DNA of 64,000 nucleotides from CAVSNH01 sp963729275 (GCA_963729275.1 CAVSNH010000003.1:372001-436000); one strand, 5' to 3'; positions 17,187 to 25,967 are shown, counted from the stretch's first letter. Numbers and translations: made by a program. The notes: generated from the sequence alone by a model not told the origin.

Positions 17187-18551
17187 TCAGGACCGAGGGT
17201 CGACGGCGGCGGCCTCGAGGAAGCGACGGCCCCGGGAGCGGAAGTCGCCTTCGCCGGGCGGTGTGGGCTGTGCCGGGGAGAAGAGGATCACACCGCCCGG
17301 AGCGGTGGCGGCGATGGCCGCCGACACGGCATCCTCGAGGGACGCGGCGGTCAGAACGGGGATGTCGGCACCGCCCGGCGCGGTGGCCAGCGCCTCGGCC
17401 AGGCGGTGGCCGCCCGGTTCGACGACGACGACGGTGGGCACCGGATGGCGGCCGGCCAGCGAGGCGGCGAGGCCGCCCATGTCCACCCCGCGGTCGGCAC
17501 CGCCGGCGATGACGGCGAGCTCCCGCCCCGAGAACACGTCGACGGAGGCCTGGGTGGCGAAAGGGTTCGATGCCAGGGCGTCGTCGACCAGGGTCCGCCC
17601 GTCGCGCTGGCCCACCACCTGGCACCGAGAGGGCAAGCCGGAAAATCCGGCGACGGCCTCGGCAACGGCCGCGGCGGGGGGCAGCCGGCCTTCGAGGAGC
17701 AGCACGCCCGAGATGGCACCGCAGACGTTCCAGAGATTGTGACGGCCGGGCACCCCTAACGTGCCCGCCTCGACCAGGACCACGCCGTCGGCCGACACGG
17801 CACCGTCGCCGTCGGCCACCACACGACCGGTCGGCCCGTACAACAGGCGGCCGGGGTGCGACGACGTCCGTCGGACAGCCTCTCCGCTGGCCGCGTTCAC
17901 CGCCACCGAGCCGGAAGGCCCATCGGGCCCCGCCTCCAGCAGGTGCAGCTTGTCCCGGTAGTAAGGCTCGACCCCACCGTGCCAGTCGAGGTGGTCGGGG
18001 GCCAGGCTGGTGAGCACGCACACCGGCGGCGTGGTGGTCACGTCGACGGCCTGATACGAGGAAACCTCGACCACGTAGGCACCGGCCCGCGGTCGGGTGT
18101 AGGTCTCGGTGACCGGGACACCGATGTTCCCGACCAGCTCGACCTCGCGACCCATGGCCCGCAGGACGGCACCAGCCAGGGCCGCGGTCGTGCTCTTGCC
18201 TTTGGTCCCGGTGATGGCGAGCACGCTGGCGTCGGCGAAGTCGGCCAGCCAGACGGCCATGGCGGTGGTGACCGTCGTCCCGGCCGCCTCGGCGGCTCGG
18301 AGCTCCGGCCGGTAGCGGCTCACGCCGGGGGCCCGCACGACCACCTCGACCGTCGACCAGTCGACGTCGCCCGGGGCGATCACCGGTCGCCCTCCGGCCG
18401 CTGTCCCGGCCCGCAACAAGGCCCCGGCCGGGTCGTCGTCGACGAGCAGCGGCTGCACCCCCCGCCCCCGAAGCAGGCCCACGAGGTCCGTGCCCTCCTG
18501 CCCCAGCCCCCAGACGGCGACCCGCCGGGTACAGAGGTCCTCGAGGTTCAC
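17187..18551 (-). CDS. murD2: MurD2-type UDP-MurNAc-L-Ala--L-glutamate ligase
   Basis: A 454-residue Mur ligase with the ATP loop GTKGKST at 115-121, VEVSSYQ at 161-167 and APDHLDWHG at 184-192. These match MurD, with changes from the usual GTNGKST and DHLDRH. It starts at a GTG that overlaps the TGA of the murL-like gene by four bases, so the two are translationally coupled. In Xanthomonas, MurD2 adds L-Glu instead of D-Glu to UDP-MurNAc-L-Ala and MurL then epimerises it. The same pairing here points to MurD2 rather than standard MurD. No other dcw-cluster genes are nearby, which also argues against the canonical murD. Confidence 0.8.
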   Translation of the reverse strand: MNLEDLCTRRVAVWGLGQEGTDLVGLLRGRGVQPLLVDDDPAGALLRAGTAAGGRPVIAPGDVDWSTVEVVVRAPGVSRYRPELRAAEAAGTTVTTAMAVWLADFADASVLAITGTKGKSTTAALAGAVLRAMGREVELVGNIGVPVTETYTRPRAGAYVVEVSSYQAVDVTTTPPVCVLTSLAPDHLDWHGGVEPYYRDKLHLLEAGPDGPSGSVAVNAASGEAVRRTSSHPGRLLYGPTGRVVADGDGAVSADGVVLVEAGTLGVPGRHNLWNVCGAISGVLLLEGRLPPAAAVAEAVAGFSGLPSRCQVVGQRDGRTLVDDALASNPFATQASVDVFSGRELAVIAGGADRGVDMGGLAASLAGRHPVPTVVVVEPGGHRLAEALATAPGGADIPVLTAASLEDAVSAAIAATAPGGVILFSPAQPTPPGEGDFRSRGRRFLEAAAVDPRS

Positions 18552-19924
18552 CGTTGCCCCCGGTCGAAGAACCGCTCGACGGCGGCGGCCACACCCGGCT
18601 CGGGGAAGGCGAGCTCGGTCACAGAGCCGAGGAGCGCGGCCACCTCGTCGTCGGACACGAGCGCCTGGGCCCGGGGACCGAGGGCGGCGACCACCGAGGT
18701 CTCCCGCCACTCGTCCTGCTCGCTCAGCAGCCGGAAGGCGGCCGCCGATTCCCTACGCTCCCCCACGCACTCGAAGGGCTTGTCCTCTCGGCTCATGAGC
18801 GCCTCGAAGCCCGGTATTTGGCCGGCGTCGTCGAGCAGGTCGGCTCCCATGATCGACACGAGCGCCGAGCGCGGCAGGAAGGGCGCCAACATGAGGGCGA
18901 CGAAGCGGCACTTGGCGCATTGTCCGCACCAGCCGTCAGAGGCCCCTCCTGACTGCCGGAAGACCACGTTGCAACTGCAGAAGGTGTCCTGGTAACGCCC
19001 GAGTCCGGCGAAGGCGCGGCTGATGGCCAGCTCAGAGTATGGACGCAGTGCCGACCCGTAGCAGAGATCGGCGTCGATCGACGATCCGATGAGGTGGCGC
19101 AGCAGCTGCTCGAAGGCCAGGCTCTTCGAGTACTGGTGGTTGACGGGCACGCCCTCGACCACCACCGTCTCTTCGCTGGCAGAGCGCTCGACGGCCATGG
19201 CGATGGTGTCGTAGCCGTAGATGGAGGCGCCGAGGACGGTGATCAACGAGACGATGGCGGTGATGGGCACGTGGCCGTTGAGCGCCCCGAACCGATTGAG
19301 ACGTTGGAGCTCAGGTGACAACGTGCGGCGAGCGACCAGCAGCTCCAGCCCGGCTTGCCCGGCGAGGTCGACGACGAGCGGATGTGGGTTGACGGCGAAG
19401 AGGCGCGGCTCGAGAGGTCGGACGGCCTCGGCCAGGACGAGGGAGTCCTTGCCCCCGCCCAGGGGAACCACCACCCGCGGACGGCGGTCGCTCGGCGTTC
19501 CGCTCCTTGCTGGTCGGATGGGCGGGTCACCCCCAACCACACGGGCCGAGACGGACACTGGTCGGGGGACGGGCAGGTGGTTGACCACCGCGAACTCCCG
19601 GAGCCCATCGTCGTAGAGGTGGCGGTGGAACTCCGCCTCGTCCGGGGTGAGGTAGCCCTCGTCGACCACCACCCGGTCGGGTGCGGCAGCCTTGTAGTAG
19701 CTGGTGCCGGCGGCGATGTGTAGGTGTCGCAGCGCTCCAGTCAGGCGGGGATCCTCGGCGTCGACCGGCGTCGGAGCCGGCGTCTCGAAGGTCACGGACT
19801 CGACGAATTCGGGTCCGCCCTCGAAGGCATAGGAGAAGGTGGCCGTCGTAGTCGCGGCATCGAACGAGGCGGACACCACATGGAACGAGGTGGCCTCGCT
19901 GGGATCGAACCGGCCGTCGTCCAT
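18548..19924 (-). CDS. murL: MurL: UDP-MurNAc-L-Ala-L-Glu epimerase
   Basis: A 458-residue protein with a PP-loop-type ATP motif VVPLGGGKDS at about 152-161, the NGHVPITAI segment near 216, HQYSKS near 263, and a cysteine set CSC (316, 318) plus CGQCAKC (333, 336, 339). These are features of MurL, which epimerises the terminal L-Glu of UDP-MurNAc-L-Ala-L-Glu using ATP. The ATG at 19924 (MDDGRFDPS) gives the usual length; upstream frame sequence is low complexity. The stop overlaps the murD2 start. Assignment rests on motif memory and gene pairing, so homology to Xanthomonas MurL should be confirmed. Confidence 0.8.
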   Translation of the reverse strand: MDDGRFDPSEATSFHVVSASFDAATTTATFSYAFEGGPEFVESVTFETPAPTPVDAEDPRLTGALRHLHIAAGTSYYKAAAPDRVVVDEGYLTPDEAEFHRHLYDDGLREFAVVNHLPVPRPVSVSARVVGGDPPIRPARSGTPSDRRPRVVVPLGGGKDSLVLAEAVRPLEPRLFAVNPHPLVVDLAGQAGLELLVARRTLSPELQRLNRFGALNGHVPITAIVSLITVLGASIYGYDTIAMAVERSASEETVVVEGVPVNHQYSKSLAFEQLLRHLIGSSIDADLCYGSALRPYSELAISRAFAGLGRYQDTFCSCNVVFRQSGGASDGWCGQCAKCRFVALMLAPFLPRSALVSIMGADLLDDAGQIPGFEALMSREDKPFECVGERRESAAAFRLLSEQDEWRETSVVAALGPRAQALVSDDEVAALLGSVTELAFPEPGVAAAVERFFDRGQR

Positions 19925-19983
19925 GGCCGGTCCAGGGTATCGGCGGACCGCGTGCCGACCGCCGACCATTGGCGATGGCCGTC

Positions 19984-20499
19984 TCAGCCGTCCGGCTTGG
20001 GCTCGGTCGTCGTCGGGCGGAGATGGGCCGTGATGGCCAACCTGCCGCCAACCGACTGGATGACCCACACCTCACCTTTCTGCAGGCGGCGTGGGGGAGG
20101 TCCATGGCCGGCGTCGGTGGCGTCGGCGCCGTCGGTGGCGTCGGCGGCGTCCGCCGTCAGCGCTACCAGAACGGCGGTGGCGACGTCGCCGTGGGAACAG
20201 AGGACAGCCGCCTCGCCGACCATCCGCTCCATCAGACGCAGCGTCTCCTCGCCGTGGCCCTCAGCGAGCTCCTCGATCGACTCGACCGGCAGACCGAGGG
20301 CCTCGGCCGTGGGTTGGACCGTCTCGCAACAGCGAACATAGGGGCTGGACAGGATCCGTTGAGGCCGGTGCTCCGCCAGTATGGGGACGAGCGCCTGCGC
20401 CTGGGCCGCACCTCGCTTGGACAGCGGCCGCATTCGATCGTCCCCCTTGTAGGCGCTGCGGCGACCGGCCGCACCATGGCGGACGAACAGGATCGGCAT
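19984..20499 (-). CDS. Histidine phosphatase family protein
   Basis: A 171-residue branch-1 histidine phosphatase with the catalytic MPILFVRHG at the N-terminus, RPLSKRGAAQAQAL, ILSSPYVRCCETVQP and the second histidine in LCSHGDVA. The form resembles SixA or the C-terminal phosphatase half of some actinobacterial Nudix proteins. A low-complexity Ala/Asp/Thr/Gly insert near residues 115-132 comes from short DNA repeats. It is 59 nt upstream of murL in the same direction and may share its transcript. The substrate is unknown. Confidence 0.8.
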   Translation of the reverse strand: MPILFVRHGAAGRRSAYKGDDRMRPLSKRGAAQAQALVPILAEHRPQRILSSPYVRCCETVQPTAEALGLPVESIEELAEGHGEETLRLMERMVGEAAVLCSHGDVATAVLVALTADAADATDGADATDAGHGPPPRRLQKGEVWVIQSVGGRLAITAHLRPTTTEPKPDG

Positions 20500-20785
20500 G
20501 CCGAGATGGTGCCATGCGGGAGGTCGCCCAGGACGTGATGATCGTCTCCGTTCCCGCTGGGTCGGCTGTCAACGGCTCCTGAGGCGATGTCCTCACAGTC
20601 GTCTGTTCACATCTGCGACAGACGCGGTTCATGCTGGGTTCATGAGGACCTCTGCGGCTGGCCTGCTCCGGAGGCCCGGCCTTGCTCGAAGTGGCGGACG
20701 CCGTCGGACTGTCGTTCGGGCGCCCTTCGGCCTCTCTCCCCCGCTACTGGCCCCGGCCACCCGCGGGCGATGACAGCATGGGGCC

Positions 20786-21676
20786 ATGGTCGCCGAGCGG
20801 GTCGTCTTCGCCGGCTTCGAAGGCGTCCGACTGGTGGCCGACGTGTACGGGAAATCGGACGACCCGCCGGTCCTCTTCCTCCACGGTGGCGGCCAGACCC
20901 GCTTCGCCTGGGGTCAGAGCGCGGCCAGGGTGGCCGAGCATGGATGGCGGACGGTAACCCTCGACCTCCGTGGCCACGGCGAGAGCGACTGGGCGCCCAA
21001 CGGGGACTATTCGTTCACCGCTTTCGGGGCCGACTGCCTGGCCGTAGTCGATGCCCTGGGGGCCCCGCCGGTGCTGGTGGGTGCCTCCCTCGGTGGCATG
21101 TCGGCCCTACTGGCCGAAGGGACCAGTGACCGCCCGGTGTCGGCCGGGCTCGTCCTCGTGGACATCACCGCCAAGACGAACCCGGAGGGCATCGAGCGGA
21201 TCTCCGCCTTCATGCGCTCCGGGCTCGACGGATTCGGCTCGCTGGAAGAGGCGGCCGATGCCATCGCCGCCTACACCCCGCACCGGCCGAGGCGGGTGAA
21301 CCCGGAGGGCCTGCGCAAGGTGCTCCGCCAGCGCGACGGCCGCTGGTACTGGCACTGGGATCCGGCCTTCATCCTTCGGCCGGAACGAACTGAGGTCGTC
21401 CCCGACCGGCTCCTCGGCCTGCTGGATGTGGCCATGGACAACATTGGTGTCCCCACTCTGCTGGTCCGAGGGCTCCTGAGCGACGTCGTGAGCCAGGAGG
21501 GGGTCGATGACCTGTTGGCCCGCATCCCGGGCTCGACGGTGGTGGATGTCGACGGTGCCGCCCACATGATCGCCGGCGACCGCAACGATGTCTTCTCCGA
21601 CGCGGTCATCGACTTCCTCGAACAGCGCATCCGACCCCTCATCGCCGAGGGACGGCCCGGAAGGCCATGGGAGTGA
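20786..21676 (+). CDS. Alpha/beta hydrolase
   Basis: A 296-residue hydrolase. The oxyanion segment FLHGGGQTRFAW is at about 31-42, LDLRGHGESDW near 59-69, the nucleophile elbow VGASLGGMSAL with Ser101, and the histidine in DGAAHMIAGD near 260. The fold is that of epoxide-hydrolase/esterase-like proteins. The substrate cannot be deduced. The 286 bp upstream hold two GGTTCATG copies (20628 and 20637) but no certain promoter. Confidence 0.8.
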   Translation: MVAERVVFAGFEGVRLVADVYGKSDDPPVLFLHGGGQTRFAWGQSAARVAEHGWRTVTLDLRGHGESDWAPNGDYSFTAFGADCLAVVDALGAPPVLVGASLGGMSALLAEGTSDRPVSAGLVLVDITAKTNPEGIERISAFMRSGLDGFGSLEEAADAIAAYTPHRPRRVNPEGLRKVLRQRDGRWYWHWDPAFILRPERTEVVPDRLLGLLDVAMDNIGVPTLLVRGLLSDVVSQEGVDDLLARIPGSTVVDVDGAAHMIAGDRNDVFSDAVIDFLEQRIRPLIAEGRPGRPWE

Positions 21677-21723
21677 CCCACCGGCCCAAAGCCGCACGGC
21701 GACCCTGGCCCCTCAGGGGCGGC

Positions 21724-21759
21724 GTCCGCCCCGGCTCCATCTCCGGAACCGGGGCGGAC
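21724..21759. terminator. Strong hairpin between convergent genes
   Basis: An 11-bp perfect stem (GTCCGCCCCGG at 21724-21734, CCGGGGCGGAC at 21749-21759), extended inward by TCC/GGA, lies between the converging hydrolase and repeat-protein genes. No T-run follows. A terminator role is inferred from position. Confidence 0.55.
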
Positions 21760-21822
21760 CTACCGACCTGACCCGAGCCAGCTGCGTTGCGCCGTGCTCG
21801 CTCGAACGGGTCGGTTGCTGGC

Positions 21823-22695
21823 CTAACTGGCGCCCACGCCTAGCGGGGCGTTGGTGTTGACCAGCGTGCCCGGGCCGCTCGAGTTAGCCGGGCGTTGGCC
21901 GTTCACAGGAGCGTTGGTGTTGACCAGCGTCCCCTGACCGCTCGACGTACCGCCGCTCGAAGTACCCGAGCCTTGGCCGTTGACCGGTGCGTTGGTGTTG
22001 ACCAGCGTCCCCTGGCCGCTCGCAGTACCCGGGACTTGGTAGGTGACCGGAGCGTTGGTGTTGACCAACGTCCCCTGACCGCTCGAGGTACCCGAGCCTT
22101 GGCCGTTGACCGGAGCGTTGGTGTTGACCAGCGTCCCCTGACCGCTCGACGTACCGCCGCTCGAGACTCCGCCGCTCGAGCTACTGGGGAGTTGGCCCAG
22201 CAAGCTGGCGATGACGCCAGTGAGCGCTCCCGGGACGCTCGAGCTACCCGGGACTTGGCCCAGCAAGTCGGCGATGGCGTCAAGCAGTGTTCCCTGGCCA
22301 CTCGAGCTACTCGGAGTTGGACCCTGGACGGTGCCGCTGGCGCCGACCGAGGACCCCTGGCCGCTGGACGTACCCGGGACTTGACCCTGGACACTGGCGC
22401 TGACCGAAGACCCCGAGCCTGACGGGCCCACGGAAGGTGAGCCGGGTTGCAGGACCGGCAAGCTCGGTGACGTGGCCGCCACCACCGGGGCCGTGACCGG
22501 TTGCTGGCCGATAGCCGAGCCGGCCAGGTTGGACGGCGCCGATCCGGGTGAGACCGCGGGGACCAGACCCCGGCAGGTAGTGCTGGCCAGCGCTCGGCCG
22601 TTGGCGGTGAGCAGGCTGAGGGCTCCGAGGCCCAGCAGACCTGCGATGAACGCGATCACGGCCGTGGCCGCGGCGCGCTTGGACATGGTGATCAT
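21823..22695 (-). CDS. Secreted low-complexity protein with GTLVNTNAPV repeats
   Basis: A 290-residue exported protein. A signal peptide or anchor covers about 4-38 (MSKRAAATAVIAFIAGLLGLG, ending ALAS). Residues 50-130 are Pro/Ser/Gly-rich. Two amphipathic helices of similar pattern follow (LLDAIADLLGQVPG and LTGVIASLLGQLPS). The last 110 residues contain five copies of SGQGTLVNTNAPV or close variants, spaced 21 residues with one 5-residue insertion. AGGAGG lies 9 nt before the ATG. I recognise no family. A cell-surface or matrix role is a guess based on composition. It lies 90 nt downstream of an LPATG-bearing gene in the same direction. Confidence 0.7.
   Translation of the reverse strand: MITMSKRAAATAVIAFIAGLLGLGALSLLTANGRALASTTCRGLVPAVSPGSAPSNLAGSAIGQQPVTAPVVAATSPSLPVLQPGSPSVGPSGSGSSVSASVQGQVPGTSSGQGSSVGASGTVQGPTPSSSSGQGTLLDAIADLLGQVPGSSSVPGALTGVIASLLGQLPSSSSGGVSSGGTSSGQGTLVNTNAPVNGQGSGTSSGQGTLVNTNAPVTYQVPGTASGQGTLVNTNAPVNGQGSGTSSGGTSSGQGTLVNTNAPVNGQRPANSSGPGTLVNTNAPLGVGAS
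21848..22165 (-). repeat. 63-bp tandem coding repeats
   Basis: Five copies of a segment centred on gcgttggtgttgaccagcgt (plus-strand reading) start at 21848, 21911, 21989, 22052 and 22115. Spacing is 63 bp except for one 78-bp interval, so the repeats stay in frame with the secreted protein. Near identity between copies suggests recent duplication or ongoing recombination. Confidence 0.85.
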
Positions 22696-22785
22696 CGAAT
22701 TTTTCCTCCTGGTTGGCGCGCACGTTGGTGCGCAACTTCTGACGAATGGTGCGGCGGTGAGCCGCGTGCTGACTTCGCCGCATCG

Positions 22786-23703
22786 CTAGCCAGGAGGAGA
22801 CAACGAAGAGACCATGAGGATGCCCGGACCCCCGAGCAGCTCACGTGACCGGACCCAGGCGTCGGGCGCCGGCAGCGGCGGCGCCCTCGAGGGATGACCG
22901 GCCTGGGCACCGGATCCCTGAGTGAGAACAAGGCCCACATCGTTACCGCCGGTTGCTGGCAGGTCCGGAACCAAGGGCAGCGGGCCCGGAGGCGATGCCG
23001 GAGCCGGGCGGCGAGGCCCGGGGTGGGATCGCCAGCCTGTCCAGTGCGGCCCACGGGAGCCGTGTACCGCGACGGCCGGGCTCGCCGCACTGGACCAAGG
23101 GTCGCTCGGGCCCGCCCAGCGCACAGACGGAGAACTCCGAAGACCGCCGGCGCTGTCCGAGATTGCGTGCAGCGTTGGAGTCGCCGGGCGCTGAGGGGTC
23201 GGATCAACCGAGCTGCCGACGGAAAAGAGAGCTCCGGAGCCCATGGTCACTGACCTGCTGGCCAAACTGGCGACGATGGGGGGCAGCGTCCCATTAGCGG
23301 GGGCAATGGCATCCGAGATGGCCTTCGCCACCGACCTGGAAGCCCGACCGGTGGTCGGACCCGGAGCGGGAGGCGTGGGTGTCCCGGTCGCAGCCGACGG
23401 ATCACCCAGTGCGCCGAGACCGGACAGGGTACGACCGATTCCGCCGGAGGCAGTGGGGAGCGCAGTCGAAGCGGTGGGGACCATCGCAGCCCCGGCCGCT
23501 CTGGGGAACATGGAGTAGACAGCGAGACCGACCAGCACTCCCCCGAAGCAGGCTGCGATCAGAACGGCGGCTCGAATCGGCCCATATCGCCGTTGGCCAG
23601 CGGCACTGTTGTCGGAGGCCCCGCCTCGTGCCCCTGTGAACCTCACGAAAGGTGCCTTACCCGCTACAGAGAGTGGCGAACCATTGGGTCTCCCGGAACG
23701 CAC
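22786..23703 (-). CDS. Membrane-anchored Pro/Ser-rich protein with LPATG motif
   Basis: A 305-residue protein. One hydrophobic segment (about 44-65, IRAAVLIAACFGGVLVGLAV) follows a basic N-terminus and would act as an uncleaved anchor or long signal peptide. The rest is Pro/Ser/Ala-rich. Near residue 245 the sequence reads LPLVPDLPATGGNDVGLVL, a good sortase-type sorting motif, but the hydrophobic tail and basic end that should follow are missing in this frame. No homologue is recognised. It is upstream of the GTLVNTNAPV repeat protein and probably co-expressed. The C-terminal 45 residues may be the product of a frameshift. Confidence 0.55.
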   Translation of the reverse strand: MRSGRPNGSPLSVAGKAPFVRFTGARGGASDNSAAGQRRYGPIRAAVLIAACFGGVLVGLAVYSMFPRAAGAAMVPTASTALPTASGGIGRTLSGLGALGDPSAATGTPTPPAPGPTTGRASRSVAKAISDAIAPANGTLPPIVASLASRSVTMGSGALFSVGSSVDPTPQRPATPTLHAISDSAGGLRSSPSVRWAGPSDPWSSAASPAVAVHGSRGPHWTGWRSHPGPRRPAPASPPGPLPLVPDLPATGGNDVGLVLTQGSGAQAGHPSRAPPLPAPDAWVRSRELLGGPGILMVSSLSPPG

Positions 23704-23763
23704 CGACGAAGGACTCGGTCGACCTGCGGTCCTCCGGCGGGCGGTGCCGGCAGCTGAGCCGGT

Positions 23764-24669
23764 TCAGGCCGATGCCCGAGACCCGGCCGCCGGCCGGTGG
23801 CCCTCGGGGAATGCCCGCACCATGTTGTCCTGCACGAAGGAAGCCACCAGGCACCCGTCCTCGGTGAAGATGTCCGCCCTGCCGTAGGAGCGGCCGCGGC
23901 CGGCATAGGGACTCCGATGGGCGAGGAGGTGCCACTGCCCGGCGTCCACGGGCTCGTGGAAGGTCAGGGCGTGGCTGAGCACGCTGGTGGAGATGGCCGT
24001 ATGGGCCATGGACTGGCCGACACCGGCGTGTGGCCTCATGGCCGTGCCAATGAGGAACCCGTCGGTGGCGTAGGCGAGAAGCGCCTGACCCCGGACACCC
24101 GTCGTCTGCGGGGCGCGGAATCTGCTCCAGACGTACAGCTCGGCCGGCCCCACCGCCTCGGGGTCGCCGATGTCGACGCCGCCGACCACGCGGATCTCCC
24201 AGGGGCCGTCCTCCGATCCAGACGGGACAGCCTCGGCCGGGCCGTCCACGTCCGGGGCCGAGTCGGCGTGGCGAATGAGGTCGGGCTCCGCCGCGCTCAG
24301 CAGGACGAGCGACCGGCTGCACACTCGGTCACCCTGGGCCACGGTGACGGTGACGCTGCCGAGGCCACGGCCGAGGTGCACCGGTTCGACATGGATGTCG
24401 AGCTGCCGGTCGGGGTCGGCGCCGCGGGCGAACACCGTCTGCACCGACTTGACCTCCTTGGTGGGATCGGCGCTGGCCGCGGCCACAATGGTCTGAGCCA
24501 ATAGCTGGCCTCCGAACACAACTCCGCCAAAGCCGGTGGCGACGTTCGCCGCCCGGAATCGCCCGTCGCCGAGCGGCGCCAGCTCGAGCGCGCTGGGCAG
24601 GTCCGGGCGGAGCGAGCTCTCGCCCCGGTCGGCGCCGGTGCCGCCGGTGCCGGTGCCTGACCCGCTCAC
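23764..24669 (-). CDS. Acyl-CoA thioesterase II-like (double hot-dog) protein
   Basis: A 301-residue TesB-like protein. The C-terminal hot-dog shows FHEPVDAGQWHLLAHRSPYAGRGRSYG and IFTEDGCLVASFVQDNMVR, the family signature. The N-terminal hot-dog has ANVATGFGGVVFGGQLLAQ. In the usual LDHAxWFH motif the Asp is replaced (VLSHALTFH), so catalysis may be altered. The GTG at 24669 overlaps the stop of the acyl-CoA dehydrogenase by four bases, so the two are translated together. The N-terminus has a Gly/Thr low-complexity stretch. Confidence 0.8.
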   Translation of the reverse strand: MSGSGTGTGGTGADRGESSLRPDLPSALELAPLGDGRFRAANVATGFGGVVFGGQLLAQTIVAAASADPTKEVKSVQTVFARGADPDRQLDIHVEPVHLGRGLGSVTVTVAQGDRVCSRSLVLLSAAEPDLIRHADSAPDVDGPAEAVPSGSEDGPWEIRVVGGVDIGDPEAVGPAELYVWSRFRAPQTTGVRGQALLAYATDGFLIGTAMRPHAGVGQSMAHTAISTSVLSHALTFHEPVDAGQWHLLAHRSPYAGRGRSYGRADIFTEDGCLVASFVQDNMVRAFPEGHRPAAGSRASA

Positions 24670-25967
24670 GAATTGGCCACCACGTGCTCGAGGTAGTCGG
24701 CCAGCTTCTTCTTGGCCTCCTCGCGCTTGGCCGGGAGGTGGGCCGTCGGCCATAGGCCCGGCGCCGGCTCGTAGCCCTTCAGCACCTCTCGGGCCACGGT
24801 GATCTTGTGCACCTCGGTCGGCCCGTCGACGACGCTCATGATGGGCCCCATCCACCACATGCCGGCGAAGGGCATCTCGTTGGAGACGCCCAGCGCACCG
24901 TGGGCGTGCATCGAGCGCCACACCGCGTCGTGCACCACCTTGGGTGTGAGGGCCTTGATGGCAGCGATGTCCTTGCGCACCTTGGCGTAGTCCTTGGTGT
25001 TGTCGATCTGCCATGCCGTGTACAGGACGAGCAGCCGGAACTGTTGCACCTCGGCGTAGGAGTCGGCGATGTCGCCCTGCATGAATTCCTTACGGGCCAA
25101 CAGGCTGCCTTGTGTCTCGCGGCTGAGCACCCTCTCGCAGAGCAAGTCGAGGGCACGCTGGCAGACGGCCACCGTCCGCATGGCGTGATGAACCCGACCG
25201 CCACCCAGGCGGGTCTGGGCGATGACGAAGGCCTGACCCTCGCCACCGAGCAGGCTGTCGGCCGGCAGCCGGACGTCGTCGTAGTGGATGAGTGCGTGCA
25301 TCCCCTCGTCCTCGGACTCGCCGGCCAACCCGGTGTTGCGCACGATGTCCACCCCGGGGGTGTCCGTCGGCACCAGGAACATCGAGGCTCCCTGGTAGAC
25401 GCTCACCTCGGGATCGGTGATGGCCATGACGATGAGGAAGGCCGACGTCCGGGCGTTGGACGAGAAGAACTTCCAACCGCTCAAGACCCAATCGTCGCCG
25501 TCGCGCACGGCCCGGCAGGTGAACTGCTTGGGGTCCGATCCCGCCTGTGGCTCGGTCATCGAGTAGCTCGAGAACACCTCGCCCTCGAGGAGCGGCTGGA
25601 GATAGCGAGCCTTCTGCTCGTCGGTGCCATAGTGAGCGATGATTTCGGCGTTTCCGGTGTCGGGTGCCTGGGTGCCGAAGACGATGGGGGCCCAGCCGGA
25701 AGTGCCGAGGATCTCGTTGAGGAGGGCGAGCTTGACCTGCCCGTAGCCCTTGCCTCCGAGCTCCGGTCCTAGGTGTGCGGCCCACAGGTCGTGGTCGCGC
25801 ACCTCCTGTTTCATGGGGTCGACGATGGGGCGCAGCTCGTCGTCGAGTGGATGGAACTGCCGGTGCGGGTAACAGAGGTCGAGCGGCTCCACCCGATCGG
25901 CCACGAAGTCCCGGGCCCAATCAAGCTTCGTCTGGAACTCGGGGTCGGTCGAGAAGTCCCAGGCCAT
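24666..25967 (-). CDS. Acyl-CoA dehydrogenase, ACAD10/11-like branch
   Basis: A 433-residue flavoprotein. FGTQAPDTGNAEIIAHYG, YSMTEPQAGSDP and the WKFFSSNA strand fit the acyl-CoA dehydrogenase fold. The later RLGGGRVHHAMRTVAVCQRAL and SVVDGPTEVHKITVAREVL resemble the branch related to the dehydrogenase domain of ACAD10/11. It would oxidise an acyl-CoA to its enoyl-CoA using FAD. It is coupled to the thioesterase downstream. Substrate preference is not visible. Confidence 0.88.
   Translation of the reverse strand: MAWDFSTDPEFQTKLDWARDFVADRVEPLDLCYPHRQFHPLDDELRPIVDPMKQEVRDHDLWAAHLGPELGGKGYGQVKLALLNEILGTSGWAPIVFGTQAPDTGNAEIIAHYGTDEQKARYLQPLLEGEVFSSYSMTEPQAGSDPKQFTCRAVRDGDDWVLSGWKFFSSNARTSAFLIVMAITDPEVSVYQGASMFLVPTDTPGVDIVRNTGLAGESEDEGMHALIHYDDVRLPADSLLGGEGQAFVIAQTRLGGGRVHHAMRTVAVCQRALDLLCERVLSRETQGSLLARKEFMQGDIADSYAEVQQFRLLVLYTAWQIDNTKDYAKVRKDIAAIKALTPKVVHDAVWRSMHAHGALGVSNEMPFAGMWWMGPIMSVVDGPTEVHKITVAREVLKGYEPAPGLWPTAHLPAKREEAKKKLADYLEHVVANS

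Noticed and set aside
21848..22165. CRISPR-like repeat array
   Set aside because: The repeats stay in frame within a secreted protein, spacers are not unique and no cas genes are present.
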